Assembly: GCA_964059195.1 (NCBI GenBank)
Contig: CAXKWD010000007.1
Coordinates: 26,237,023 to 26,301,022, forward strand
Direction: 5' to 3'
Source of the DNA: Ectobius pallidus
Lineage: Eukaryota > Arthropoda > Insecta > Blattodea > Ectobiidae
Length of the DNA: 64,000 bases
Shown here in pieces: positions 22,331 through 32,400 of this stretch. The notes beneath the pieces are model-generated. The model ran no database searches. It was not told where the DNA came from and saw only the letters and a list, made by a program, of their open reading frames with translations. A program made the translations under genes and the position numbers. The stretch's first letter is position 1. Each line of letters opens with the position of its first letter.

Positions 22331-23674
22331 CTACAACATAACCAGACCTTGGTTGTTTATCTCATCTGTTATACAATCGTATAAACCTAATTGTTCCCAA
22401 GATGAGGGAACAACTTCTTTGTTCACAAGTTTCGATATATCATTCTGCATTATACAGTACTTTGACATAATGTTTGTGATGATGTTAGTGTGTATAGAAA
22501 GAAAATTAATATCGTTGCACTTTAAAACAATACGTGTCTTCTCGTACTGAATATAACACTGTTTAAAATTCCTAGACAGTCGTAGTTTAAACTTTTCTTC
22601 AATAAACTGGTAGGGATTAGCGTTACACATATGTTCATATAGTTTTGGTATGTGTAACAAGAAAGAACTCAATAGGTAGGGTGAAAGCACAACACACGCT
22701 CCGTAAGAGTTTCCTATTTCCGCACAAGCACTGTAGTTCAATGATGTGTAGAAACCAAAACTTAGATATCTGTCTTTGTTTCGGTTGAGGAAATAAATCC
22801 TACGTGCCAGTATAGAAGGAACGACTCCTCCCAACTCTGCAAACGTGTCGGTGGATGTGTTTAGCGCTTCCCTTACAAGTTTCTCCAAGTCTATCACCTC
22901 TTCCGTAGACGGGGTGGTTTTCCGATAGCTCTTTGTACGAGGGTCTTGCCTCGAAGGTTTATTCTGAAATCATACAAAAACACAAACACATTAGAAAATC
23001 TATTCACGATACGTGTATACATGTTATGACAACTTGTTTCTATCAATCAGTTCTATACTTACTTCTCTTGCAAGAGTTTTGCTCCCATCTCCATTAGGTG
23101 TAGACATCATGATTCCAGGAGCTTGCTCTACAAAAGTGTCGAAGACTGTGTTTTGCGCTTCCTCTAGAAGTTTCTCCAAGTCTATCACCTCCTCTGTAGA
23201 TGGAGTGGTTTTCCGATACCTCTTGGTAGGAGGGTCACGCCTCGAAGGTTTATTCTGAAATCATACAAAAAACACAAACACCTTAGAAAATCTATTCACG
23301 CTACGTGTATACATGTTATGACAACTTTTTGTATCAATCGCTTCTATACTTACTTCTCTTGCAAGAGTTTTGCTCCCTTCTCCAATTCCTGGAGCATGCT
23401 CCTCAAAAGTGTCGATGGTTGTGTTTAGCGCTTCCTCTAGAAGTTTCTCCAGGTCAATCACCTCCTCCGTAGAGGGGGTGTTTTCCCGATACCTCTTACT
23501 GCGAGGGTCACGCCTCGAAGGTTTATTCTGAAATCACACAAAAACACAAACACCTTAGAAAATCTATTCATGATACATGTATGCATGTTATAACAACTTC
23601 TTTGCATCCACCAACTCTATACTTACTTTTCTTGCAAAAGTTTGACTCCCCTCTCCGTTAGCTGTAGACATCAT
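22331..23674 (-). CDS. Polinton four-exon gene with duplicated exon module, function unknown
   Basis: I do not recognise the product. The proposed exons are 23,674-23,627 (ATG, 16 codons), 23,527-23,354 (58 codons), 23,254-23,063 (64 codons) and 22,963-22,331 (210 codons plus TAG), giving 348 residues. Every intron is 99 bp, starts GTAAGTATAG and ends with TTTCAG or a near form (one reads TGATTTCAG). All junctions are phase 0. Exons 2, 3 and the start of exon 4 are copies of one module (NKPSRRDP, then EEVIDLEKLLEEA), and exon 1 matches the module's end. The unique C-terminal 170 or so residues have no known motif. The gene is last in the leftward cassette, after the protease. A short hairpin (AACACT/AGTGTT around an A run) follows at 22,265-22,286. 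The splice model is inferred from sequence alone. Confidence 0.7.
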
Positions 23675-23738
23675 GATTCAAGGACGGTACGTTCTATTCT
23701 GACGTTACACCACGACCTCGTCTCGTATCATTCTGAAA

Positions 23739-24314
23739 TTAGACAAAAGTAACTGTATTACTATCACGTGATCTAACGGTACTAGCATTAGTAGCAAAAC
23801 AAGATACCGTTAACAATAATGACTCACGGTGTGAATGTCCGGGAAGACATCTCTGACCTCCTTTCCTTCCGCACAACGATCCCCATGATTTACGGAAGAG
23901 GCGAACAACTTCTTTGTCGGGAGTTGTTGCTATGTTGAAGAGATTCACAAACTCTTGCATCGTCCATCCTCTGTCCATGTAGTATGCGAACATACATGTA
24001 TACTGTCCGCAGACAGAGGTTCTCAGTCCTTGCAGTCTCAGAGTATTGTAAGTCCAGTTTATTGAATTTTGAATGATAAACTTTGTTATCCCAGGAAATA
24101 GAGGTGGAAGACCAAATGAATCAAAGTAATAAGCAAAATTTTGATTTTTAAAATACACGGCAACCCAATGAGAACCAGGTGAACAATGGGGGTCTAGATT
24201 AATGATGTAAGATTTAGGTTTGTATATTACTCTAAGGGGTAGGAGATCGCTAGGATAAACTCCTTCAAAACTGTGAACATTACGAAGTGCATGGTTTATT
24301 TGAGTGGTATTCAT
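23739..24314 (-). CDS. PRO: Adenain-like cysteine protease
   Basis: The 191-residue frame has the adenovirus-protease fold signature: His49 in SHWVAVYF, Asp65 in YYFDSFG and a Cys in SVCGQYTCMFAYY (Cys107 aligns best as nucleophile, Cys102 is the alternative). Enzymes of this family cleave capsid precursors during virion maturation. It starts 4 bp after the stop of the major capsid gene. The last 45 or so residues look unlike the family. A donor-like CACC|GTGAGT near 23,825 and an acceptor TTTCAG at 23,738-23,743 suggest that this tail could be intron, with the spliced form ending soon after the join. Confidence 0.9.
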   Translation of the reverse strand: MNTTQINHALRNVHSFEGVYPSDLLPLRVIYKPKSYIINLDPHCSPGSHWVAVYFKNQNFAYYFDSFGLPPLFPGITKFIIQNSINWTYNTLRLQGLRTSVCGQYTCMFAYYMDRGWTMQEFVNLFNIATTPDKEVVRLFRKSWGSLCGRKGGQRCLPGHSHRESLLLTVSCFATNASTVRSRDSNTVTFV

Positions 24315-24317
24315 TTC

Positions 24318-25637
24318 TTAATAATCTGTAGTTACTTTTTTATCTTTACAGATTTCAATACTGTTATCGTATTCCGAATAGAGAATACATGTAATGGCTT
24401 GTTTTAATTCTGTGTCGAATTTTGCTTCTATTCTAATGTTACCGTTGTTAGGTAAGCTTTTATGACCATGCGAAGCAGAAGCGTCAGGAGTTAGATCATA
24501 CATTAACATGAAGAACCCTTTTATATACATGTCGTGAGTGATTTGCATACCGCTATTGCTGTGATGGATCCCTGAACCTTTAAATAGAGTATCATAAGCT
24601 AGTGTTGTAGTCTTTTCATGATCTGTAGAAATGTTTAACCCTTCTGAAGGAATCTGTTGACCATTTATATACATGGCAAAAGAATTCAAGGCAAAATGAT
24701 GAAACTCGTAGGGATTGGAATCCACGGAGCCTGAGAAAGCTGAATTTTTCACCATCGAAAAGAGGAGTCTTTTGGGTAGAGTACCAATGTAAGCATTATC
24801 GATAGAAATCGATCTAGATCCGGAGCTAAACGTGAATGTTTTCAAATCCACTCTCGTGATGGGATAGTGGGCATTATGACCCTTTTCCAATGTTTTAACA
24901 TGTGCTAACAGAATACTGGGTGAAGCTTTGATTTTCTTCACATACAGACCTACATCAAGGAACTTGAAGAAAACTTTAGAGTCTTTGTCTATACCTAAAA
25001 GATAAAACTCTCTCTTAGATTTTGTAAGACGTATCTGCATGTTTACGCCTGGCAACAAAAGTTTCGCTAGATTGAAAATATCACCATGTAGCTTACCAAT
25101 CATGACTATTGTTTTCGATTTCTTCGACTTTTCATATCTTTCAAGCCAACCGGTGTTTTTATCATTTGCTCCTAATGTTCCGTTTAGTGCAAGTTCTTTA
25201 GGATCTGTCAAACCTTCGATAGCTTTATCTAGATACCAAAACGAGTTAGTCAAATGAGTATTAGAGGCATCCTTTCCATATGCAAACAATGTTTCAAAAT
25301 ACGACCTGTAATTATACAAGCCTTCAGAGGAGGTGATTGACGTTCCATTTAAAGAAACGCTGCATTGCTCGAAGAGCGAATGAAGTAGATTGTTTACTCC
25401 GGTAACCTTATCGGTATCTGCTAACTCTGTTCCGTCGCTTTTAACGAATTGTCCTTTCACCATGAGCTGTACGTTTAAATCGAGATAGTGTTCATTATCT
25501 GCAGGAAGTATGAATTCGAGAACATTTTGATCGACAGGGGTAATGGGTTTACATAATGTAGTAACGTTCCCCAACACTGCTGCCTGAATAGGAGCTTTAT
25601 CGAAGACGTCGAACTCTGACTTTGTTAGGGCAAGCAT
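24318..25637 (-). CDS. MCP: Polinton major capsid protein (double jelly-roll)
   Basis: The product is 439 residues, in the usual size range for Polinton hexon-like capsid proteins, and uninterrupted. Recognition is by overall pattern: an N-terminal strand-rich start (FDKAPIQAAVLGN), EFILPADNEHYLDLNVQLMV, LNGTSITSSEGLYNYRSYFE, and a late FALNSFAMYINGQQIPSEG block. Trimers of such proteins would form the icosahedral shell. Neighbours are the protease downstream and the pVI/pX-like gene upstream, the order expected of a capsid module. The assignment is from family memory, not a search. Confidence 0.9.
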   Translation of the reverse strand: MLALTKSEFDVFDKAPIQAAVLGNVTTLCKPITPVDQNVLEFILPADNEHYLDLNVQLMVKGQFVKSDGTELADTDKVTGVNNLLHSLFEQCSVSLNGTSITSSEGLYNYRSYFETLFAYGKDASNTHLTNSFWYLDKAIEGLTDPKELALNGTLGANDKNTGWLERYEKSKKSKTIVMIGKLHGDIFNLAKLLLPGVNMQIRLTKSKREFYLLGIDKDSKVFFKFLDVGLYVKKIKASPSILLAHVKTLEKGHNAHYPITRVDLKTFTFSSGSRSISIDNAYIGTLPKRLLFSMVKNSAFSGSVDSNPYEFHHFALNSFAMYINGQQIPSEGLNISTDHEKTTTLAYDTLFKGSGIHHSNSGMQITHDMYIKGFFMLMYDLTPDASASHGHKSLPNNGNIRIEAKFDTELKQAITCILYSEYDNSIEICKDKKVTTDY

Positions 25638-25651
25638 CTCGACACGACTGA

Positions 25652-26037
25652 CTACTTTCTTCTCTTTACACTACTAAATATATCTCTTATTTCACTATGC
25701 GTCTTCATTTTTGATGAACGTTTCCTCTTTCTACCCTTACCCTGCATTTTGTTCACGAGCTTCATAGTTGACTCGTTTACTCTGTTAGCGACAATGTCTT
25801 TTACTTTTTCACCTTTCTTCCTAGATACTATATCTGATAAGATATTTGCACCAGCCGAGAGAGTTTCACGACCTAATGCCTTGGCGCCCGAAAAGAGAAC
25901 GGGTTTTATCATTCTAAACAGTCCACCCAGGAAACTACCTAGACCTCCACCCTGTTGAACATAAGGGCTGCCGGTGTAGAAAGATTGTTAAGACGCCCTC
26001 CTGACTGATTGACGTAGTAAGCGGTGAGCGGATCCAT
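25652..26037 (-). pseudogene. Small pVI/pX-like capsid-associated gene, frameshifted
   Basis: An ATG at 26,037 begins a frame starting MDPLTAYYVNQSGG. After about 18 codons the family-like reading moves to another frame, which is glycine-rich and hydrophobic (GGGLGSFLGGLF). It continues into the basic C-terminus ending SSVKRRK at 25,652. The two frames differ by one base, with the change falling between about 25,980 and 25,995. A TAA in the second frame at 25,988-25,990 prevents a longer upstream reading. Such proteins have an amphipathic or membrane-active N-terminus and a basic tail, as in adenovirus minor core proteins. An internal ATG at 25,912 could still give an 86-residue product lacking the N-terminus. 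Confidence 0.75.
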
Positions 26038-26047
26038 CGCAACTGAG

Positions 26048-26527
26048 TTAGAAACTAGTTTGTTTTCTCTTTTTAAAATGTAAAACAAGCGTAGTAGGTT
26101 TAGTGCTATCTACTAATTTAGCTAGAGCACCTAACTTTGTTGTCAGCTCTATACCAATCACCTGAAATTCTGTACTTTCAACGGGATGGTAGTAAACTAT
26201 TGGAAACACATGGTATGACTGAGGAAATTGAATAATTCTAAGAAGTTTCACATACGAATCTCCTACAAGTTGAGGTTTCATTATATTACAATATATAAAT
26301 ACAAGTTCTTTCTTTGTAGTACAGGTTGTTAGATTGATTTTTGCACCTTCCGTTTCTGATAAAATTCCTTGAGAATAACTAATTTCACATAATCCCATCT
26401 CCCACTGATCCCTCTCTAATTTTAGGACTTGTGCTAGTTGCACTTGAAAACTAGCTAGAGTATTGGTAGGAAATGTTTTGTACGATGCATCACTGAGTAG
26501 AGTAATATAAAAATCTTCGTCCATCAT
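26048..26527 (-). CDS. Minor capsid (penton-like) protein
   Basis: The product is 159 residues. Its N-terminus (DFYITLLSDASYKTFPTNTL, then SFQVQLAQVLKL and WEMGLCEISY) is the characteristic opening of Polinton and adintovirus penton-like proteins, which form the capsid vertices. It is shorter than the long penton proteins of some relatives, so it may be a single jelly-roll version. Its ATG overlaps the integrase stop (ATGA). It ends 11 bp before the next gene's ATG. The motif match is good and the structural role is inferred from family. Confidence 0.8.
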   Translation of the reverse strand: MMDEDFYITLLSDASYKTFPTNTLASFQVQLAQVLKLERDQWEMGLCEISYSQGILSETEGAKINLTTCTTKKELVFIYCNIMKPQLVGDSYVKLLRIIQFPQSYHVFPIVYYHPVESTEFQVIGIELTTKLGALAKLVDSTKPTTLVLHFKKRKQTSF

Positions 26528-27582
26528 ACTAAGTCTTTATCTTTAACCCAAGAATCAAAGTCCTGACCATAACCTCTCCACCGTACGAGATGTTCTTTAC
26601 TGCCTCTTACCGTACGTGTGCGTAGAATTTTATCTATTTTGTAAGCAGTGTCCTTGTTTATAGTTACAGGCGTGAGTTCATAACTATAAAACTGACCCAA
26701 AATAGGAGTGTTCCTAAGATCTTCGAGTTCGTATACAGGTTGAGGTGAATGTTTGATTACTTTAACGATTCTGAATATTTCCGTGGAATAGTTTTGTTCG
26801 AAACCCTTATCGAATTTCATCTTCTCTTTACCTATTCTAACAGTCTGCCCCACATTGAATCGTACAGGTCTAGGTTTCACGCGAAGCTGTTTGTTTCTCA
26901 TACGCTTCCATATTTTCAGGACATCCTTATCGGTTACTTTACTAGGAGCCATTCCTGTAGTGGCATGTACAGAATCGTTGTATCCTGCCACAAATCTATC
27001 CAACACGTCTAAATACTTGTAACTGTTCTTGAAAGTAAAATATTTGTACATTTTAGTTTTTAATGTGCGATTGAAGCGTTCAACTATCGAACATTTAACA
27101 TCAGGGTTGTTGGAAACGCGATACTCTATGTTCTCTTTCTTTAAAAAGTCTTGAAACGTTTTGTTTAAAAACTCTTTACCCTTATCTGTTCTCACTACTA
27201 TAGGATTTCTATTAGATTTCCCCAACACGGACTCGAATGCTTTTTTCACCTCGGTACCTGTCTTAGATTTTAAAGGTACAACCCAGGCGTATTTGGAAAA
27301 CACGTCAATAGCTACAAGTAAATAGCGTATGTTATCATTATGTTTCGAAATGTTTTGCACATCGGCTAGATCAAGTTCAAACATGTCGTAAATGTTGTTT
27401 ACCGTATAAGGATTTCTTGGAAACTTTCTCCTAATAGGTTTATGTAAACTGTAAACATCTTGTGCAAGCAACCATTCCTCTATATTCTTATCTGTAACGG
27501 TACTTGCTTGGGAAAGTTTGCCTAGAGTGGAAAAACCCGTAGGTTCTCCAGGATTGTAATAGAGGTCATGTAATCTGTTCAT
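26524..27582 (-). CDS. INT: Retroviral-type integrase with C-terminal chromodomain
   Basis: The 352-residue protein contains an rve integrase core: Asp71 (FELDLADV), Asp133 (VVRTDKGKEF) and Glu168 (SIVERFNRT), about 34 residues between the last two. The C-terminal 40 residues (KILRTRTV, HLVRWRGYGQDFDSWV) form a chromodomain, seen in many Polinton integrases and likely to target chromatin. It would cut host DNA with a 6-bp stagger, consistent with the TAGCCT duplication. The start codon overlaps the upstream stop by four bases and its own stop overlaps the next start, giving tight coupling. Confidence 0.95.
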   Translation of the reverse strand: MNRLHDLYYNPGEPTGFSTLGKLSQASTVTDKNIEEWLLAQDVYSLHKPIRRKFPRNPYTVNNIYDMFELDLADVQNISKHNDNIRYLLVAIDVFSKYAWVVPLKSKTGTEVKKAFESVLGKSNRNPIVVRTDKGKEFLNKTFQDFLKKENIEYRVSNNPDVKCSIVERFNRTLKTKMYKYFTFKNSYKYLDVLDRFVAGYNDSVHATTGMAPSKVTDKDVLKIWKRMRNKQLRVKPRPVRFNVGQTVRIGKEKMKFDKGFEQNYSTEIFRIVKVIKHSPQPVYELEDLRNTPILGQFYSYELTPVTINKDTAYKIDKILRTRTVRGSKEHLVRWRGYGQDFDSWVKDKDLV

Positions 27583-28217
27583 CTTCTCTGATTATAGGAA
27601 CTCCACCTTTTCGCTGGAAATAATTTAGAAATGACTAGTTTATATTTATTGGTTCTAGAGGTTTTAAGCTCGTTATTGTGAAGATGTCCACCAGTCGATA
27701 TTAAAATGTCTTTGTATATGTCAAGGTCTTCCTCACTTACTTGTTTCAAGTCTACTTTCTTTCTAGTAAGAAGTTCCCATAGACCTACAGTTGTGTTGTA
27801 CTTCTTATTGTTAATAATTAAAGCGTTGTGTTCTATTTGTATTTTAGAATTACCTATCATATACTCCCCCGATTCTTTATCCTTATAGATTCCAAACTCA
27901 GTATCTACAATCTTGGGGGAATTTACATAAGCTGACAAGTATTTACCCGCAAGATCTCCTATAACATTAGGTTTTACATCTACGGGCTCGGGTGTCGGAG
28001 TTTTCTCGAGTGTTGAAGTTTTCTCGAGTGTGACATCTCTTTTACTAGGGTGTTCTAATATTCTTCTCTGTCTCTTCTCGGAGATAGGATCTTGTTTTTC
28101 ACGTATTTTAATCCACTCGTTATAAGGATCTCTAGAAACGGAAGAGTTTGAATCATCAGCACCACGTTTTAAACGTTTGTACTCTTTTATGCTGAGTAAC
28201 ATCATTTTCTGTAACAT
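27579..28217 (-). CDS. Conserved-looking Polinton protein of unknown function
   Basis: The product has 212 residues. The N-terminal third is charged and low in structure, with a duplicated TLEKTSTLEKTPTPEP stretch. The C-terminal part has a compact domain (FGIYKDKESGEYMIGNSKIQ, then TTVGLWELLTRKK and DILISTGGHLHN). I recall similar GLWELxxxKxP domains in other Polinton and adintovirus gene sets, but know of no function. It sits between two small ORFs and the integrase and overlaps both neighbours by 1-4 bases. Confidence 0.75.
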   Translation of the reverse strand: MLQKMMLLSIKEYKRLKRGADDSNSSVSRDPYNEWIKIREKQDPISEKRQRRILEHPSKRDVTLEKTSTLEKTPTPEPVDVKPNVIGDLAGKYLSAYVNSPKIVDTEFGIYKDKESGEYMIGNSKIQIEHNALIINNKKYNTTVGLWELLTRKKVDLKQVSEEDLDIYKDILISTGGHLHNNELKTSRTNKYKLVISKLFPAKRWSSYNQRR

Positions 28218-28534
28218 TACGTTAAAGAACTGATTCCAGACAATACAGCAGACAAGAGAGGAATTAGAAATCCTCCTTTCTGAACTAAAGTTTTCTTTTT
28301 CTTAGACAGAGAAACTTTTCTATCGACAAGATGTCTCAACGATTCTTTATGTTTGCTCAATTTACGTTTAGAACACGAATGAATTTTACATTGACCGTTC
28401 AAAACGTTCAGAGCACACTCTATTATAGCAAGTATCAACTCTTTGTTACCTCTCTTTAGAATAAAACTTCTCAACTCGGGCGAAGCCTTTTTAAGAACTT
28501 GTAAGGTATGGTAATGGGATTTTATCCGTTTCAT
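28217..28534 (-). CDS. Small basic Polinton protein with hydrophobic C-terminus
   Basis: The product has 105 residues, rich in Lys/Arg, ending in VQKGGFLIPLLSAVLSGISS. The arrangement (about 85 basic residues, then KKKK-LVQKGGFL and a hydrophobic segment) is one I recall from many Polintons, including spacing of the Cys pair (CALNVLNGQCKIHSCSKRK). A DNA-binding core protein or membrane-active virion component are both possible. No direct evidence decides. Its start lies within the ATPase gene (44-bp overlap). Confidence 0.75.
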   Translation of the reverse strand: MKRIKSHYHTLQVLKKASPELRSFILKRGNKELILAIIECALNVLNGQCKIHSCSKRKLSKHKESLRHLVDRKVSLSKKKKTLVQKGGFLIPLLSAVLSGISSLT

Positions 28535-29171
28535 GCTTTACAGGCACGTACACCTTTGTAACTTCGGATGGAAAGATTTTAGTTCGGAATCTAATCAAAT
28601 CGTTAGTTCTCTGACAAAAGTCTATTAACAAATAACCGTGAGCCTTCTTCGTAGCGTTTTGAAAAGCTTTGTAAAACGCTCTCCAATTTTCAGGGTACAC
28701 TTGTCTAGCTAGAAAAGTAATCTGATTTTTATCTCTCAAGTTTCTAAACAAGACCATGTACTTTGTATTGAGAGAAATATCTCTACTGTGGGAAGATTGA
28801 TGAAAAAGGTTCTGAGTGATTAAAATTACAGATATGTTACGGTGATGACAACCTTTCGTGAATATCGAAGACACCTCGTTAGAGTAAGCTTTGTCAAGTA
28901 AATCGTCTAGGATTATTAAAACAGGTTTACTACAATCTTGTTTCTCTTCAAAGTTTGGAAGACCTTTATGATATGTCACGGAGGTATTGAATTTGCTAGA
29001 CGGAGGAATGGCATTAGTTTCACCGAAACACCACAAAATTCTGCTGTAATTACTTACGTTTGATAGATGATTCAAGTTGTTGATCAGTTTTATAGTGAAA
29101 GTAGTCTTACCACAAAAACTAGGACCTGAGACAATTAAAGTGAAAGGGTGTTCAAACTTTACGACAACCAT
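28491..29171 (-). CDS. ATP: FtsK/HerA-type DNA-packaging ATPase
   Basis: The 226-residue protein has a Walker A motif GPSFCGKTT (residues 16-24) and Walker B PVLIILDDLLD (83-93). A downstream ILITQNLFHQ segment is the sensor region of the A32-like packaging ATPases of Polintons and related viruses. The expected role is to pump the genome into preformed capsids. Its length is normal. The ATG overlaps the upstream small gene by 20 bp. All motif residues appear intact. Confidence 0.92.
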   Translation of the reverse strand: MVVVKFEHPFTLIVSGPSFCGKTTFTIKLINNLNHLSNVSNYSRILWCFGETNAIPPSSKFNTSVTYHKGLPNFEEKQDCSKPVLIILDDLLDKAYSNEVSSIFTKGCHHRNISVILITQNLFHQSSHSRDISLNTKYMVLFRNLRDKNQITFLARQVYPENWRAFYKAFQNATKKAHGYLLIDFCQRTNDLIRFRTKIFPSEVTKVYVPVKHETDKIPLPYLTSS

Positions 29172-29436
29172 AACAGTCTCTTATCATAGGCATGGGTCCA
29201 TCCCAGCAGTCGTGATCAGGATAATGTTTATCACATCTAAGACACTCTTTAACTATTGCACTACGTTGAACATTTTGAGGGAGTTTATCGTACACTAGAT
29301 AAATACTTTTAGCTGCACAAGAAGCTAAAAATTCCGGGGATAACTCAGCCAATTCTTCTCGAGTATGATGAATAAGTGTTCTGTGGATCAACAACTTCTT
29401 CACTCCTAAACACTCCTGAGACGAGGACGAGTCCAT
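29152..29436 (-). CDS. Small Cys-rich Polinton ORF, function unknown
   Basis: The product has 94 residues. The C-terminal half has paired cysteines (CLRCDKHYPDHDC, then DCYGCRK) spaced like a zinc ribbon or finger. The N-terminal half is helical (REELAELSPEFLASCAAKSI). It lies between polymerase and ATPase and overlaps the ATPase start by 20 bp, as expected of a real gene in this compact array. I do not recognise a family. Confidence 0.65.
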   Translation of the reverse strand: MDSSSSQECLGVKKLLIHRTLIHHTREELAELSPEFLASCAAKSIYLVYDKLPQNVQRSAIVKECLRCDKHYPDHDCWDGPMPMIRDCYGCRKV

Positions 29437-29462
29437 ACTGACACGGTACTTTCTCCTCGTCT

Positions 29463-32400
29463 TTATTTATACCCGTAAGGGTGGGAGTCGAACCCACCGC
29501 GAACTCTGTATCTCTTACTGAAACAGAGACGGTATTTCTTATCTTCAGGCTCCGAGACTATGCTCGGACCAGCCTTTCTCTTTATTTTCTTTTCGGTTCT
29601 CACAGAGACAGTAGCACTGTGATCACCGTTCAAAACCATGTTCTTAATAGTTTCGAAATTCACAATCTGTAAAGCCTTGTAATTTAAGGTAATGCCTCTA
29701 ACTTTACAGACAGATTTTGAGGTGTTTTCGGATGGAACAAGTACCTTGTAACCATAGTTCTTTGGACCTCCGGTAGCAAATTCGGAAATGTATGCGTCAG
29801 GCCCATCGTCAGTAAGTTCATCTGTCATGTCTCCTAAATAATCACCTATAGGTACTCTGTATTTGTCATTAGGTGTCTGCGTGTAAATCACGCTGTCAGT
29901 GTCACAGTACAGAGCTCTACGCTGCAACTGATCGAGGTAGGAATAGAGTTCCATTCTACCTCCTGTTGTCACATAGGCCCCATGAATCACACTGGTGTGA
30001 GGAAGAGTAACCTGTTCCTCTTCGATAGGGATCCACGAAATCCACACGACTTCATCATTTGCAAATAGGAGTCTTCTAATTTCTATCCCCGGTGTCGTGA
30101 GGAACCTGTACAATTCTAGAGGGTCTTTAACAAGTTTTGTCTTGCATCTGTCAGGATTCTCAACGAGCTTCCCCCAGAAGGAATTCAGACATAACTTGCT
30201 AATAGTCCTCTTTCCAGCGTTCTTTTCGATTTGTGTGGGGTCTAACTGAATGCCTTCATGTTCGAAAAACAAATCGACATATTTCTTTTTTTCTGTCTCT
30301 GATGTCACCCAAGTAGGGTATCCGCTGGACTCTGTTTTGATTTTCAGGAACAGGTTAATATAGTCCACGAACAAACCACCCTCACGGGTTTGACGAGAGT
30401 ACATTGTAGTTTTGTACTCTAGAAATTCGTGGACTTTCATAACGGAATAGCCTTTCTGAACAGCTAATCTCACCTCGTCCACAATCCAGGTGCCGGTGAG
30501 AACCCGCTCTTCCTCGTTGACGTGAGTGCAGGTCCCTTGCTCTAAGGTAATAGCGCAGGAACGGCAAAGGGGAAACAAGAGCTTACCACCCCACCTGAAA
30601 GGCAAAACGGGATGGTAGAGCTCTTGTGGGGGAAGGACCGTGCATTTGATAACACCTTCTTTGCTTATCATGTGGTTGACATCCGCACACTGCTCCCCCA
30701 CGTAAACAGTGGGATGTCCTACAGGAAATTTATTGTATTTGCAGACATAAGGGTATAACGACATAATGTCTGCGTACAGGATTTTTTCGTATTGTTTCTC
30801 GTCCACCTTGTGGAAAAGGCGCATAGCCTCCGTTCGCCCACCGTAGACCGAGTCTCTCATGACCAGAGGAGCATCACCTATCATAGGGTCATCTTTCAGC
30901 GCTGGAAATTCTTCAAGTATGAGATCAAATTTACACTCCCACATGGCGTGAACAGTATAACCACATGATCTGATCTTCTCCAATCTGGTCATGGTGTTCT
31001 CATATCTCTCGGCAAGGGATTCGGAAGAATCCATCACGGGCACGTCTCTGTTTGGTCTACAGAGACATCCGTGATAATAACATCCGAGAAATTCAAAAAC
31101 CTCTCGTGTTTCTTCACAGAAACCGTCTACTTTCCATTGAGGGAATTCGGGTAGGCGAACCTCTCGTCCGTTACCCGCATGACGGATAAAAATGTTCCTC
31201 TCCTTGGCTTCGTGGATAAGCCACATGAGGGATTTCTTAGAGTGCCTGTCTGCTTTACGATAGCCGCAGGGAGGAACCAGACCTATGGTTTTGGGTTTGA
31301 GAAAAGTTTTACGAAAGATTTTGTTACAGGCCGACGCAATAGTAATGGCCTCTGCAAAAATGTCTATCTTGGCTATTTCCCAAAAGAGGGATTTGAAGAG
31401 AGTGCAGGCTTCTCTCAACACTGTAACGTCGGCCCGGCAATACTTTTCCAATTCTTTTTTGTTGTCAAACTCCTCGTTTTCGATAGACTTATGCCAATCT
31501 AGAAAAACTTCTCGGTCTTTCTCAGACATGGTGTCAAGTCCGTAAAACGATTTGTCAGGATGCGGACCAACGTAATTGAGGTTTTGAGGGATGTTGAAGT
31601 AATGCGGGTAATAACCTTTGGCAATATCGGTTAAGCCGAATGTCTTGGGGAAACTTCGCAGAGGAAGTGGGATGAAGTTTAAACTGTCCAGAAAGACGAA
31701 ATGTTCAAACTTCATGCACAAGATTTTGCATCCAGACATGACCAAGTCTGGAGTCCACTTTTCTCTAATAGCGAAGTCGAGAATAAACTGCAGATCGTAA
31801 GCTCTTGCGTTGTGTGCAATGATGATGAGCTTTTTGAACTGGGGTCTGTGTATTCTCAGATAATCCATGAAACTACGGATAGGATCTTCCCAAAAGGAAT
31901 GAAAACGTTGTCCGCAATTTGAACAGTAGGCGTCTTTAGACGACTCACAATGGGAACAAGATTGTTGAGCACAGAGTAAATTAGGGACATGAAGAAAAGT
32001 ATTGCCTTTCACTAGCGTGTTCTGAGTTGACTCGATATCGTAATAGATGTATAAAATCTTGTCAGAACGATCAGTGCTTTTCAAGGGACTCATGTAACAT
32101 TCATGTCCAGTGTCAGGCTCATAAGACTTACAATTACTGCAGTAAGTTTTAAAACATACATGCTTCTGCCGGTACGCTTTAAACTTACCGCAATCTTTAC
32201 AACTCTGTAGAGCCATACATACACTGCGTCCCTCGATGACGTTACGTTTGTGATTATCTAAGCATGCTTTTCCACGGAAAAGTCTCCTACATACATCACA
32301 AAACATAGACTTCACGTTTTCGGGACATGGGGGAGTAGATCTACAGGAAAAGCAAACGTGCTCACAACAATGTTGCGCACCACGTTCGAAACCTCTATTA

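Noticed and set aside
25980..25995. Programmed ribosomal frameshift in the pVI/pX-like gene
   Set aside because: No slippery heptamer occurs at the switch, so an indel is simpler. Only other copies can settle it.
31179..31922. Plus-strand open frames opposite the polymerase
   Set aside because: They are shadows of an intact 1,370-codon gene and have no recognisable motifs.
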